The position numbers and the translations under genes are program-made. Shown piece after piece: positions 43,957-55,721 of a stretch of DNA of 64,000 nt. Below the pieces are notes generated by a model. The model saw only the letters and a program-made list of their open reading frames with translations. It was not told where the DNA came from and made no database searches. Where the stretch lies: contig JADWQD010000012.1 in NCBI GenBank assembly GCA_016110215.1, forward strand, positions 1,178,001 to 1,242,000, read 5' to 3'. Origin of the DNA: Capronia americana (Eukaryota > Ascomycota > Eurotiomycetes > Chaetothyriales > Herpotrichiellaceae). Each line of letters begins with the position of its first letter. Within the stretch, counting starts at the first letter, position 1.

Positions 43957-45739
43957 TCACTTCTTGCCATTTTTGGATGCATCGCTCGGGCAACACATCT
44001 TACTCCCGGCGCAATCATCACTGCAGTCCAGCAGGCACACCGGCTGTCCTTCGCTCCTCAAACTCGCAGTCTTGCTGCCGTTGGCGTTGTTTTTGGGCGT
44101 TGCGGATCCACTGCCATTGCCCGCAGCACCGGCTGCACCATCATCGTCGCCTGTAAGAGAACGCGGTGGTGGTGCCTCAAACTCCGGCTGGATAGTCGAG
44201 CTATGAATACCGTAACCATGCAGACAGCTTCGGATCTCGCGGGCGAGGTGCATGTAGCTGGCTGACCCGGCACCTTCAACCTCGCAGTCAACTTTGACGT
44301 GGAGACTGGCTACGAGTTTCGTGTCGCTGAGTTGCCAGACGTGCAAGTGATGTGCTTCCGTTACCCGTGGGAGTGATTCAATGTCTGCAGTAATCTCGTC
44401 GATGGACATACCCACGGGGACTGCTTGCAAGAGGATACGGCCGGCAGCTCTGCAGAGGGGGATGGCACTGGCAAGGATGATGACGGTGATGACGAGCGAG
44501 ATAGCAGGATCGAAGTAATATCGTCCCGGGAAAGTGGTAAGCCAGATGATCAGCGCCGTCACTATGACGCCGATGTTTCCGAGGGCATCACCCATGACAT
44601 GGAGGAAGACGCCGCGCATGTTCAGATCACCGTGAGAGTGACCATGTCCACCTTGCCCGCCATGGCCATGACCAGAGCCTGAGGCATCATTCTGATTGTT
44701 GTGGTTATGGGACGCATGGTTGTAATCGAGGCTCTTCCGGCGGTTATTTATACTACCATAACCAGAGACTCGATTGCTTCTCGAAGGTGAGGCGTGATGA
44801 TCTTCCGAGAGAGTGTTGGAACGATCATCCGGGGAGTCGGCGTCAATCAACAGGGCATCTTCTTCGCCAGACTCAGATTCGGATCTCTCTTCCAGTCGCG
44901 CAGCTTGGATAATATCCTGGCGGAACGATGCTGGATGAATGTGGATGTTGTCCACGGAGCCGAATCCTCTTCCAAAAGAGCCGGACGTTCGACGTCGGTG
45001 TCGGCCATGAACCTCGCCGTTGGCAGGCTTCCGGTGGTTCGTCTTGTTAGGCCTGGCCGAGATAGTGGCATCCTCTTCATCCGCCTTCGTAAAGGCTCTA
45101 GAGTCTGAGGACTTGAAACCAGCAATGCGAACTTGCGGTAAGACATCCTCGATATTGCCATGCTCATCTGTAATCTTGTGCGTATCGCCATCTGTGTGTG
45201 CATGGCCGTGGCCTTCTTCGGCAGCTCTTATGGGATTGCCGTCGTGCGCTTGCTCCTCCCCACCATGACTGTGGCCATGCTCGTGGAAGAGGAACAGGCC
45301 AAGGATATTTGATCCGAGCCCTAGGCAACCAACAATGAGGACAAGCTTGGGGTTGCTAACCTTCTGAGGTTCGACAAATCGTTGGATCGCTTCGAGGAAG
45401 ATGGACATGCAAAGAGCAACCAGGAAAACTCCGTTCACCAGCGCACCCAAAGTCTCTGCTCGTTGCCAGCCATAAGTGTACATCTTCGAGCTTCCGGTGT
45501 TGGCGACACGGACTGCCCAGAGTCCCACGCATAGAGACAGGACATCGTTCAACATATGAAAGGAATCAGCCACCAGGGCGAGGGAGTGTACGGCATAACC
45601 TAGAGACTGCGTTAGTGGCTACGCCATCAGCACCAGAGGTGGTGGCAACCCAATACTGACCGCAAACCAATTCAATCAAGAAAAACACAGCATCTATTCC
45701 CAGTAAAATACATATTCTCTGTGTCTTGGTGAAGCCCAT
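43957..45739 (-). CDS. Zinc transporter of the CDF family (vacuolar ZRC1/COT1-like)
   Basis: Exons 45739-45661 and 45599-43957 give 573 residues. CDF transporters exchange Zn2+ for protons into vacuole or secretory organelles. The intron splits helix 1 to 2; joined sequence reads HSLALVADSFHMLNDV, with the His and Asp zinc site (HxxxD). The second site is HVMGDALGNIGV in helix 5. Two His-rich cytosolic loops (HEHGHSHGGEE...; HGHGGQGGHGHSHG) flank a long acidic spacer. The C-terminal domain ends with an unusual Cys-rich tail, CSDDCAGSKMCC, before KNGKK. The gene converges on the phosphoesterase. Confidence 0.93.
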
Positions 45740-47155
45740 TTTGTTGGTAGTGCGGGGTGTCTGCGCGCAGACGGGCGCGCAGCATTCGTTGACTGTCTCA
45801 GTCGATGTCGTCTGGTGAGATGAAATGCGTCGATGTGGGCTGAAGTACGCCTGTGGAGGTTTCTGAACAGCCTCTGTTGGTAGACTATCGTGATAGCACT
45901 GTGTGGTAGATGGTACAGATGGAGAAGAGTGAGGAGGAGGAGATGATGAGAGAATTAAGGGCGCGGATTTCTCCTCGTGGCATTCGGAATGGCGCTGGGA
46001 GTCCCAGCAACATGACGGCGATGGCGGCAGCGGCGGAGGAGGAGAAGCGGCAACTGGCAGATCACGTGACCGGCTCTTCAATTCCGTCATCCTCGTCCAG
46101 GTCCTCATCTTTAGGTAATCTTCATCTTCGCCTCATCCTCGTCTCGTGACTTGCTCACCGAGCCTTCACTCAACTATCAACCCGCGGAAGATTGTCGACT
46201 ATATGGCACTTCTCTTTGGTCCAAGACGCTCCCGTATGCTCAACATGGCCACCGCAACCGCAGCAGCTCCCCCTACCTGTGGAACTCGACCAGCTTCCAT
46301 AGCACAATTGTGACACATGTCGATACCACCCTTAGCACACATTCCTGTCCCTTGCCGGCCGCGGAGGCTTGTTGCATCCATGTCTGTGCCATCGGTATCT
46401 GCTGCAAACTCTAAGGTGCTCACACCGATCCCGCACGGTGGGCTCCCCTGGCTTGCTCTCATTTTGTGCTCGGATGCATTTGTCAATTTCTATCGCTGCT
46501 CGGTGACACGTCAGTGGAGGGAGGTCGACGACCCGGCGGCGGATGCGCATTATGCTACGAACTGGAGGAATCCCTTCCGGTCAGGAGTTTTGTCTTCCTT
46601 TGCCTGCCCCCCTGTTCATGCTGCCCAACGATTAGCCTTGCAACGCGGACAGCCACAATGGGTCAGGGAAAGACAGGAGAATGGGACTAAGATTCCAGCA
46701 GCATACCATCTTCGGTGATGGGGTTTGCCTCATCTTCGTGGCCCATCCCGCATCGCTTCAGAATCGACGCCAGCATTACACACATGCTATCCATGAAACT
46801 TCGCTTCACGGTCACCAAGGATGACCGTGAGAGCCTCCAACGAGGATTTGCGGAACGGCCAAACCTCCATGTATGGTTCTGGGCTGTTGTGTTTTCGATC
46901 TAGTAGGTGCCTGGTTGAAGTTTTAATTGCCGATGTGACCATTTCTATCGAGTACATTGCCGACGTGGGGCGTTCCCACGCAGCCATAAGGAAATCTATT
47001 GTTGCTCCAGCCTCGTATTGATACAAAAAAGACAAGTCCAGCCTGGGGTATCACTGTTCATGTGCATCATCGACCATTGCCATCGCGCATGCTGTTTGTC
47101 GACATTCGTCACCCATCGCAGCCTCACAATCACCACACTCGATTCATTTCTGACC
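45740..47155. other. Interval without a supported gene
   Basis: 1.4 kb upstream of the zinc transporter and downstream of the 1357-residue gene. A plus-strand frame at 46317-46718 has WREVDDPAADAHYATNWRN and similar text but no family, splice or start support. Nothing else recognised. Confidence 0.4.
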
Positions 47156-50100
47156 TCACCAGAATGCCGCTCCTCGCTCAGCGGTCCGAGACGCTCCCAC
47201 GAACTGTCCTCTCCCAGCATTGCTCGCACTGTCATCCGGCATCACCGTCGCCGCAGCATCAATCACCTCTGGCGACCCGGCAATGGGAACCCTCGCACCA
47301 CCCATGCCCAAGTAGTATTGGTTGCCCGAGTCGTCCACCATAATCTCGGCCACGGTGTTCAGGCGTATGCCAGGAACGGGTTGCTGCGTCAAAGGTCTGC
47401 CTGCAACGCTGCCTGACACCATGGTATGCATACGGCTGCCACCCATGATCGAACCAAGGACTGGGCCCGTGCCTGGCGCAGTAGTTCTACCTCGAGAGCC
47501 AAGCAATTTTTCACTGCGCTCATTTTCCTCCTCCCGGAGGCGCTTCTGTGTCCCATAGTTCCACATGCCAACGTAATCGATCTTGGAAACGAATTGCACG
47601 GCGATGTCTAGCATAGAGCGGATGATTGCGCGGTCGAGGAGTGACTGCCCAGTAGTTTCCGGGTCAGTGAGTTCGCCAATCTCCAGAGACTCATTCTTTG
47701 CGAGCACTTCGTTGATGCCCCCATGGACAACAGAGAGTTCGTAGTGGATGCGACCAGTGTCAGCGAGTTGGAGCTTGTAGTCTTCTTCTCGGCTGGGATC
47801 GAGCGTGGGTTCGTAGGCTAGCCACAGCTTCCTATCATCTGCGTGGACTTTGAACTGAAGATTCTTCGCCTCCGTCACCTTAAGTGCAATGTCTTTGCCA
47901 TCGGGTCTGTTGCTCGGATGGTAGCTAACTCGCTTTACGATGAGGTTTCGGATCTTGAATTCGCCATCATGAGGCGGCCGGAAGTAGAGCATAATCTTCT
48001 TTCGATCAGGCAAGACGTAGAGTGACTCGACGAAGGCGTTGACGCTCTGAGCGACCGTCTCCGAAGGGTCAGACCACTCCAGAGGCCCTGACAAAGCCGC
48101 AGATAGGTCCCAAATCTGACTCGGGACGTGAATGCTGATGGTACCCACATTGATCAGACCTTTTCGCAAGCCATAGCGACCCGTCTCGTCGACAATGATC
48201 TGAAAGGTCTCGTTGGACCGGCTCTGGCACTGGAATTCATACGTGATAGACAGAGAGCTAGGGGTAGGGTCCCAGAGCTTGAGGTTGCCACCTCCGCCAG
48301 CACCCTTTGTTTCAAGAGCACGATCGATATCGGCACCGTTGGCCGTTAATATCTTGGTGAAGCTGGAGAAGGTATGGCCGGATCCACGGGAGTCGAAGTA
48401 GGATTTCCAGTCCTCGACGCTGTGGTAAGTCTTCTCCAACACCTGTTGTCCAGGCGAAACAAGAACTTGCCCGACTTGGATTTCGAAAGTGAGTTTCCCC
48501 TTGAGACGTCTCCCCACCTCAAACACTGGTTGCAGAAGACTGACAAGCTCGTAAGCCTCCTGGTTTCGGAGATTGTCCCCTACGATTTCAGGATGTGCTT
48601 GTGCCAGAGGTGTCTTCTTCTTGAGCTGCTTTCTCTTCCACTCGCTCATCTCTTCAACCTTTGGAGAGGTGGATTGTTGTTGAGTAGCCGTCGGTGTCGG
48701 ACCATGAGCCTCCTCGATTGCTCGTCTTCTGCGCGCTGCTGCTTCTTCTTTAGTCCCCTTTTTCGACGAGTTCTTCGAAGGTTTGGTAGGTTTTCCAGCT
48801 TGCTGGTGCATGGTTGAATGTGTCTTCGGCGGTGTTTCTTCCTCGGCTTTCTTGTTCTTACCTGCCATAGCTGCCATTGCAGCCATGGCTTGTTGTACAG
48901 ATCTTTCCCTCAAAGCCGCCTGATCAACCTTCGGTATGGTTTTGGTGACCCACTCTGAACCTTCGTCACTAAACTTCAAACGGGTGTTACGGGATCGTCC
49001 AGAACTTGGAGACTCTGATGTAGTGCTAGATCGCATATGCGGTTGAGACGGCGTATCAGTCCGCAATGGGTTTCCGCTCGCATGCTGTGACTGTATGGCA
49101 TCGATATGAGAACCAGCAGCTCGTGTTAGAGGAATATCCATTTCAAACCCTGGTGGAATGGTAGGAGCTCGGGATAGCGTCTCCGGCACGAGCGGCACTA
49201 TCGACTCGAAGCCGGGAGGCACAAAAGGAGCATGACTCGCAGTATCTGGTACTCGGACGTCGATAAGGTTCCTATGAGCTGCTCGGGGCATATTCGCTCG
49301 AGTGTCACGACCCCTCGAGGATCTTCCGACAGGTGCAGCGACATGAGGGCCTGCTTGGGCTCCTCCTCGATGACCACCTCGAGGATTAGCTCGTGTTGGA
49401 GCTCGCGTAGGAGCTGGCTTGGGCCATGGCTGATCAGTGCGGTTATTGTTTTGGTTTCTCCCGCGATGGTTGTCACTGGCGCGTCTACGCTGACCTTGTC
49501 TGCGCTGCTGACCTCCTCGGCCACGTTGGTCACGAGCTGGTTGTTGAGACGATCGATATGCACTGGGGTCAAACACAGGTCTCTGGAAAGGCAGTGATGG
49601 TGGACCTTCTGGGTTCGTTGCTGGTATTTCCATAGGAGGAGAAGGGAGCTCACGTGACTCCGATGAGCTTTCCGCCTGCGTGTCCGTGAGAGCTTGGTTG
49701 AAGAGGTCTTCTGGTCGGGGGTGAGGACTGCTATTCATTTGTTCTAGTAAGTCTGCGCTTCCATCGAGGTCCTTTGGTCGGAGGCGAGGACTGTCAGCAG
49801 CTTGTTCTAGCATGTCTGCGCTTCCATCATTGGCGAGTTGTTCGGTTCCAGTGGTGTGAGGTTGTGTTGCAATGGTGGCGGTATCAGCGTCCTCCTCCAG
49901 GTTATATAGCAGAGGTTCAACCACCTGTGCAGACGATCTGCTCGCCAGCATACCGTCTTCTTCGGAGAAGCCAACGAGGGTGTTGTTGTTATTGGTAACC
50001 TGGGAAGAGGATAGGAAAGACTGAGACTTGCAGACAGGTTGTTTCGACACATCTATCAGATCTTCTTCATCTGACATTTGAATGAGCGGAGCTGATGCGG

Positions 50101-51500
50101 CTGGTTGGGAGATTGAGGGAACGGCTTTCCTAGCACGGGGAGGCGGCTCATCGTCATCGCTGTCGGAGAGCACCAAGACTCTGCGGCGGCGAGGAGGCTC
50201 TCTCTGCTCAACTGGTGCCTCAGGCGCAATCTCAGGGTTCGCCGAAGGGACGATATTGTTCGTCCACGCCGTAATTCTGTCATTATCGGCATTCTTGACC
50301 GTGCTTGTATCACTATTGTCTACAGAGGTCGGATTAGACGTAACAATGGGGACCATGTTCTTAGGATCTCCAAAGCTCGCGTTCTGTTGTCCATCCCAGA
50401 TCTTCGACGCTTGACACTGCGCAGTATGCGTAACGCCGAGGTACTGCAGGTTGTCAGGTATTTCCAGAAGTCGCGTCCTTGAATCTAAGCAACGGAGCTC
50501 GCCAAGCACTTTTCTAAAGAGGGTTTGCTCTTGCCGGTTGACAACGACACGGTCGTAGGAGAAGTGACCAGACACCATGTTGACGTACTGTAATTTAGAG
50601 TCCTGTTGGTTGGGAGGCCAGATGAGAAGATTGCCGGTTGCATGGAGAGACATATTGCTCGTCTGTGCTGCGAGAGTCTCCTGGGGCAGAGTATCAGCAA
50701 CAATGTATGTGAAAGAGACGAAAATGTACCAGTAAAGGCTCAAGCCTCACAAGCTTTTCATGGGCCAGCTGAATATTGCCTTGCAGGATTCGATACCGCT
50801 TCTCGGCTTCTTCAGCGAAGAGTGACGAGCCTGTCAATTGTGCGATTTCTTTGGCGTACATGGGCGGAAGTATGCTGATATCTCCACTCCGTGGCTTCCA
50901 GTAGGCAGTCATATGCTGCATGGGTTCCAGGGCGTCTCCATCCGATGATTCGGTGTCAGAATCGTACTGCAACAGGGCCCGATCTGCGGTAAGGTCTTGT
51001 GGAATGAGATCTTCTATGACCGTGCCCTGCAAGGGCCAGATACGAGGCTCATCGTCCAACGCAGGCGGAGCTGATAACTGATATTCGATGTAGCCAGCCA
51101 TACGGGTCAGGAAATCTTGCATTGTCTGGTTGTCGTCCTGGTCAACTTCGGCACAGAAAGCCTGGAAAACACAGTTAGCAAGACCTGTCGGAGCCAATGT
51201 TGCTGGTGATTTAAGCAAGGACACACCTGTCTACCAGCGTCGAAGTAGAAGAAAGGTGCTGTGCCCGGGTCATCGTGGGCATCACTGCATCAGAAGATCA
51301 GCACAGCCCACCGTTGTCGCCATGCCGGCGGCCGGGGCGTTGGTAACATACATGTCAGCTTGGATGAGTTCATCTGCCTGAATCATACGTTATCATCTGA
51401 ACTGGCTGACCTGGACCGAGGAAGAACTCACTGCCAGCTTACTGAATTCGTACAAAGATGCCACAATGATCGTCTTCTTGGTCGCCATTTTGGTCGCCAT
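47156..51500 (-). CDS. Large disordered protein with conserved C-terminal domain, unknown function (1357 aa)
   Basis: Five exons (51500-51443, 51373-51352, 51284-51227, 51161-50751, 50680-47156) close in phase. Exon 2 is a 22-nt micro-exon, using acceptor ggcag at 51374. The N-terminus is compact (MATKMATKKTIIVASLYEFN; APFFYFDAG). The middle is Pro/Arg/Gly/Ser-rich with RGG-like units and two near-repeats of VPxxxSxAPxxPPGFE. After about residue 880 comes a folded-looking alpha/beta region (LQPVFEVGRRLKGKLTFEIQVG; WRPP-like YFRPPHDGEFKIRNLIV; RVSYHP). I recall related uncharacterised fungal proteins but know no function. RNA-binding is suggested only by RGG content. Confidence 0.78.
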
Positions 51501-52211
51501 TCCTGCAAAACTGCACCGTCTCAATGACAGTGCTCTTGCCTGACTGACGACCTGGGGGATAGGACCCGGCAGACACAGGCAGGGAGAGGGAACTGTGTTT
51601 GCTCAAAGCGAGAGCGAGCCAGGACTAAGAACCCATTTCCTGAAGACGGTTAGGCGATGAATCGTAGTGGGATGTGCGAGGAAGAGGTGAATCGGAGAAA
51701 ATATTTTCCGAGGGCATCCGTGAGGGGTACACGGGGTATCACAGCCTCGTGACTCACGTGACCTTTTTCTTCACTTCTCTGTCCAATCAGACGCCGATGT
51801 GAGAAACCCCCCCGGAGGTAGAGGTCACACAGGCCTTGTTCTTTACGGACGTGTTCCATCCATCCAGGTATTCACAGAGCAGATGCGTCAGCTGGTCTTG
51901 GAAAGTTACTTTGTGCAGTTTGTCGTTTGCCAAACGACGGCCCACTGTGGGTATTGTGATTGTGGCAACCGCTCATGAATATGTGGAGGCGGACCAAGCC
52001 AGCACATCAGTCGCCCTCACCCGTTTGCACAAAAGTAGGGCGGACGTTCGCAATCACCAAGACTCTCCTATGCTGTGCTTTGAGATCCTGATGTTTGACC
52101 CTTGGAAGACAGGAGTATGTATTAAATAGCCCGCTTTCTCATCTATGTCTTAGTCGTAACTTCGTGTAGTCATCAAACTCCGGGCACAATTCAACATCAG
52201 CGTAAGTGCCT
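51501..52211. other. Intergenic
   Basis: About 710 bases between two minus-strand genes. No gene, repeat or RNA recognised. Confidence 0.5.
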
Positions 52212-53352
52212 TCACTTGGCCACTTTGGTCGAATCCTTTCGTCTGTGCTTGGTGAGCTTGAGAGGACTGCGGCTTCTCTTTCCCTCCACTTCGTTGGCTG
52301 TGTGTGGCCTCGAGGCAACGTTACTTCTCGACTCTTCTGTTTGGGACGATAGCGGACCGGGGTGATGGCGGTGGACAACATCTTCAATGTTCATGACCCA
52401 CCGCATTCGCCCTGTCACCTCAGCCATCTCATCCAGCTTCTGGTTCACTGCCTGGTCGTTGCGGCTGGCAGTTTGTTGGAGGTCGGATACTGCACTGTCA
52501 ATCTCATGCCTGTAGGCCTTGAAATTCGTGGATAACTTTCGGTTGAGATCCTCGAGTTGGGCAATAGTCTGCTGCTGCTGTTCTGCGATTATTTCCAACT
52601 TCTTCTGTTTCTCAAGATCTTCTTCCTTTTGTCGTAAAAGCGTGCCGACCTCGCTCCGGATCTTGTCAAGTCCAGCCTGATGGCGATTATAGTCCACTTT
52701 CCGACAATCGACAATGGTGTCATACTCTACCTCTTTCTGAGTGGCAATGGCCTTTGCCTGATGGGCCTGGTTTCTCCATACTTCCTCGTTGGAGATTGCA
52801 GCCGCTGCTTGGGCTTCAGCTTGCGCGGTCCTCATTTTCTCTTTTCTGAGTTCTTCCCGTAGCTCCTCGACTTGCCGTTCTCTTCTCGATAATTGCCGAA
52901 GGGTCGCTTCATGGGATTGCTCGTAGTTACTCGTCCGGTCTTGCAGGGATTGGTTGCGCGTCTTTAAGGTCTCGGTCTGTTTTTCTGATTCCTCTAGGCG
53001 TGTCGTCAGAAGTTGCCTCTCCCGCCGGAGTCTGTCAATGTCGCCCTGAAGTCTTTCAATCACTCTGCCTGATTTGCCAGTGCCAGCGTGCCCGATGGCA
53101 GATGACCAGGGAACTGCTTCGGGAGGGGGTGACTCGGATGAAGACTGAACTAAGACCACGTCAGCAATCTGTCAAAGGCACCCGTCGAAAGTGAACCGTA
53201 CCTGAGCGCATCATAGAGACACTGGAGACCCGGCCAGAAGTTGGGCGCACCCCATCCAGCTGGCTTTGCTCCTTGAGCACTCCATTGGATTCGGACATTA
53301 TTGGAGTCGATGGGATGGGAGAACTGTTGAAGAGGCGTGATTTCCTCCTCAT
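52212..53352 (-). CDS. She3-like coiled-coil protein
   Basis: Exons 53352-53202 and 53149-52212 give 362 residues. Start chosen at the first ATG (MRRKSRLFNSSP); the frame upstream has only a GTG. Short Ser-rich N-terminus, then a continuous coiled coil from about residue 75: SGRVIERLQGDIDRLRRERQ, ERQVEELREELRKEKMR and LRQKEEDLEKQKKLEI. The GKSGRVIERLQ entry resembles fungal proteins annotated as SHE3, the yeast adaptor that couples ASH1 mRNA to myosin. In filamentous fungi the role of these relatives is unclear. The C-tail is basic (KHRRKDSTK). Confidence 0.75.
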
Positions 53353-54160
53353 GGCACGCCAGTTGTCGGTCCAGCGTGGTTTCCAAGCAGACACGGGACG
53401 TGCCTAGTGAAGTTGTACTGAGATGTGAATGAGGCCGACAATGGCGGTTGCGGCTGCGCTCTGTGGCTGGGGTTGGATGCTCTCGGAGTACGCGGAAGGC
53501 GCTCTTGACTGTAACAACGCAGATACAAACGCGACAATCTTGCGGCTGGTTCCAGATAACGTAAAGCAGACAAAAATCAGGAAAAATGATGTGTTGAGAC
53601 TCCTTACCCGGGCTGAGGTGACGGCATATTATTTGTTTGAGATCGGCCTTTAGGTTAGTGGAGAATCAACTTTGGGTGGGCAACGCCCCAGGGCTGACCA
53701 GGACCGCGCGTTGTCGATAGGAAAGCCTGGCTCATCTCACGCGTTAATTGTCCTCCTTAACGAATGGGAAGGTGGCGAGTAAGCCCCGGCCAACGGCTGT
53801 CTCTGACCCGCTTCCGGGGCTTGCTGGATCCTAAGCCGCTTCCAGAACAGGCCCTGCGAGGATCTCCACGCTAACGCCAGGGGTGAAAGACGCGTTCAGG
53901 AACAGTGACGCAGAAGTCAAATTATCAGATTAATTTCACACAACCAAGCAACCATTGACTAATTTGACGAGAGCTTCATCCTACAAGAACTTCACGCTGA
54001 GACAAATTTCTGAAGGCAAGGTGCCATTGACTACGGTTGGTATTAAGTGCGCGGAGTGAACTTTTCGACTTTTCACAGGATAACCCAGAGAATCTGTATA
54101 ACGCCTCGCTCTGTGACCAGAAACCTCCTCGACCCAAGAAAATGCCGCTTGTCTCCCTCC
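53353..54160. other. Intergenic
   Basis: 808 bases upstream of the She3-like gene and downstream of the KRE9-like gene. Frames at 53429-53653 (plus) and 53573-53349 (minus) look non-coding. Confidence 0.45.
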
Positions 54161-55002
54161 TCAACTCAAGAACATCACTGCGGCGAGTACTCCCATCGCC
54201 AAAGCAGCTGAGCTTCCAAGATGAGCTGCACCGTCCGAATCGGGAGCACTTGTTGTAGCCGCAGCTGTTTGCGCAGCGGAGGTCGAGCTGGGCTGGTCGC
54301 CAAAGTTGGCTGAAGAGGCAGACGAGGCAGAAGAAGTCATGTGTTCGGTGGAAGCAGGAGCCAGGCTGGTGCTGGTGGTACGCGAGAGTGTCGCAGAGCT
54401 ACGAGTGAACCGCAAGTCAGTCTCCGCCAAGTTGGCGCAGCTTGATTGACGTTGGACTCACCTGAAGGTCGCATTGCTGGCAATCAGTGTAGTTGACCCA
54501 GCAGATATAACTGTAGCGCCTGTTGTCGTCAAAGGCACCGTGGTGTTGTTCGCAGTTGTTGTTGTGCTTGCGGTATCCGCGGAAATTGTCGATGTGCCAC
54601 TTCCACCAACAATCGAGAATTGCCCACTGTAATTGATCGAACCCTGGCCTTGGGTAATCTGAAGTGCGTAGTCCCTGCGATTTAGCGCACAAGGTTAGCA
54701 CCTGTACAATAACACGGGATGTAGTCAAGTACATACGAAGCGGTGGCCAAACTCTCGGAGACCTTCCAGACAAAGAAAGTCTCTTCAACGCCGTCTGCCA
54801 ATGTTGCGATCGTCTTCAGAGCATTCGAGTCGCCTTCTCGAAGAGTTATCGTGACGGGAGATCCATCGCCACCGCCCCAAGTGATGTTATATGATTCCCC
54901 AGCATTTGCAACAGCCGGAACCGATGTGAATGCAATCTTCGTTTGTGCTAGTGCATATGTGAAGAGCGACGCGCCTAGGAGGAGAAATTTTGTAGATAAC
55001 AT
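54161..55002 (-). CDS. GPI-anchored KRE9/KNH1-like Ser/Thr-rich surface protein
   Basis: Exons 55002-54737, 54674-54462 and 54398-54161 give 238 residues. Signal peptide MLSTKFLLLGASLFTYALA precedes a Kre9/Knh1-type immunoglobulin-like domain: IAFTSVPAVANAGESYNITW, then GGGDGSPVTITLREGD, FFVWKV and SDYALQITQGQGSINYSG. A Thr/Ser/Ala-rich stalk with many NxT sites follows (TTTTANNTTVPLTTTG), and a hydrophobic end SSAALAMGVLAAVMFLS marks GPI addition. Related proteins act at the cell wall in beta-1,6-glucan assembly; this family's precise role is unknown. Both introns have normal ends; the second has branch gactgac. Confidence 0.88.
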
Positions 55003-55721
55003 GGCCTCCAACTTTTCGAAAAGTGAGGCGGGACAGAACAGAAGGATCAGGGCTTGAGCGGCCGAGGTGGGCAGCGATCTGGATAGAGAATGTCGAAATA
55101 GATGCGTGTGGCGTCCGGGGATCAGTTCAACAGCGAACGTATTAAACGAGTGAATAAAACGAGTGTGCAGCGGAGTCAAGTAGACCTCTCCTAGAGCTGG
55201 TGAAGACAGGATTGAAAATCACCTGAAAAATAACAAAACGCAGTTGACAATAGGACGACGTACGAAGTACGTACTACTACCCGGTCCTCGCAGAACATCC
55301 ATTTCGCCTCAACCTCATGGGAAATTTTCGCTTGCCTCCGAAGGCCCGAAGAGAGTCGTTGCCCCCAAATGTCGCGAAAGGAGCCAGACATTCTTCGGGA
55401 GGCTGTCGTAGGCAGCCAATGGCCGATCGGGGTGCCAGACAGGCTTAACCAGTTTTGCACTGACCTCGTCTCGTTGGTCCCACATGCAATTTCCATTGTC
55501 GATTCTCCACAGCTTCCAGATCAGCAATCACCATTCACCAGATGTCGAGAACTCGAGTCCCGACAGAAGAGGCTTCCTGCAAAGAGCATTTGCAAGGGAT
55601 TTCGCTTATATCAGCAATTAGAGTTGGAGTCCTCTCACTCTGTCGACATCCCGCGTTCGTCATGCTGTACGGCACAGTAGAATTTGCTGTCACTTCCGCG
55701 CGGTGAAACACAGCATTTTGA
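55003..55721. other. Intergenic
   Basis: Promoter of the KRE9-like gene (minus) and 3' region of tyrosinase (minus). No gene seen. Confidence 0.5.

Noticed and set aside
46317..46718. Plus-strand frame of 133 codons upstream of the zinc transporter
   Set aside because: No family, no splice support, and it has no conserved-looking core.
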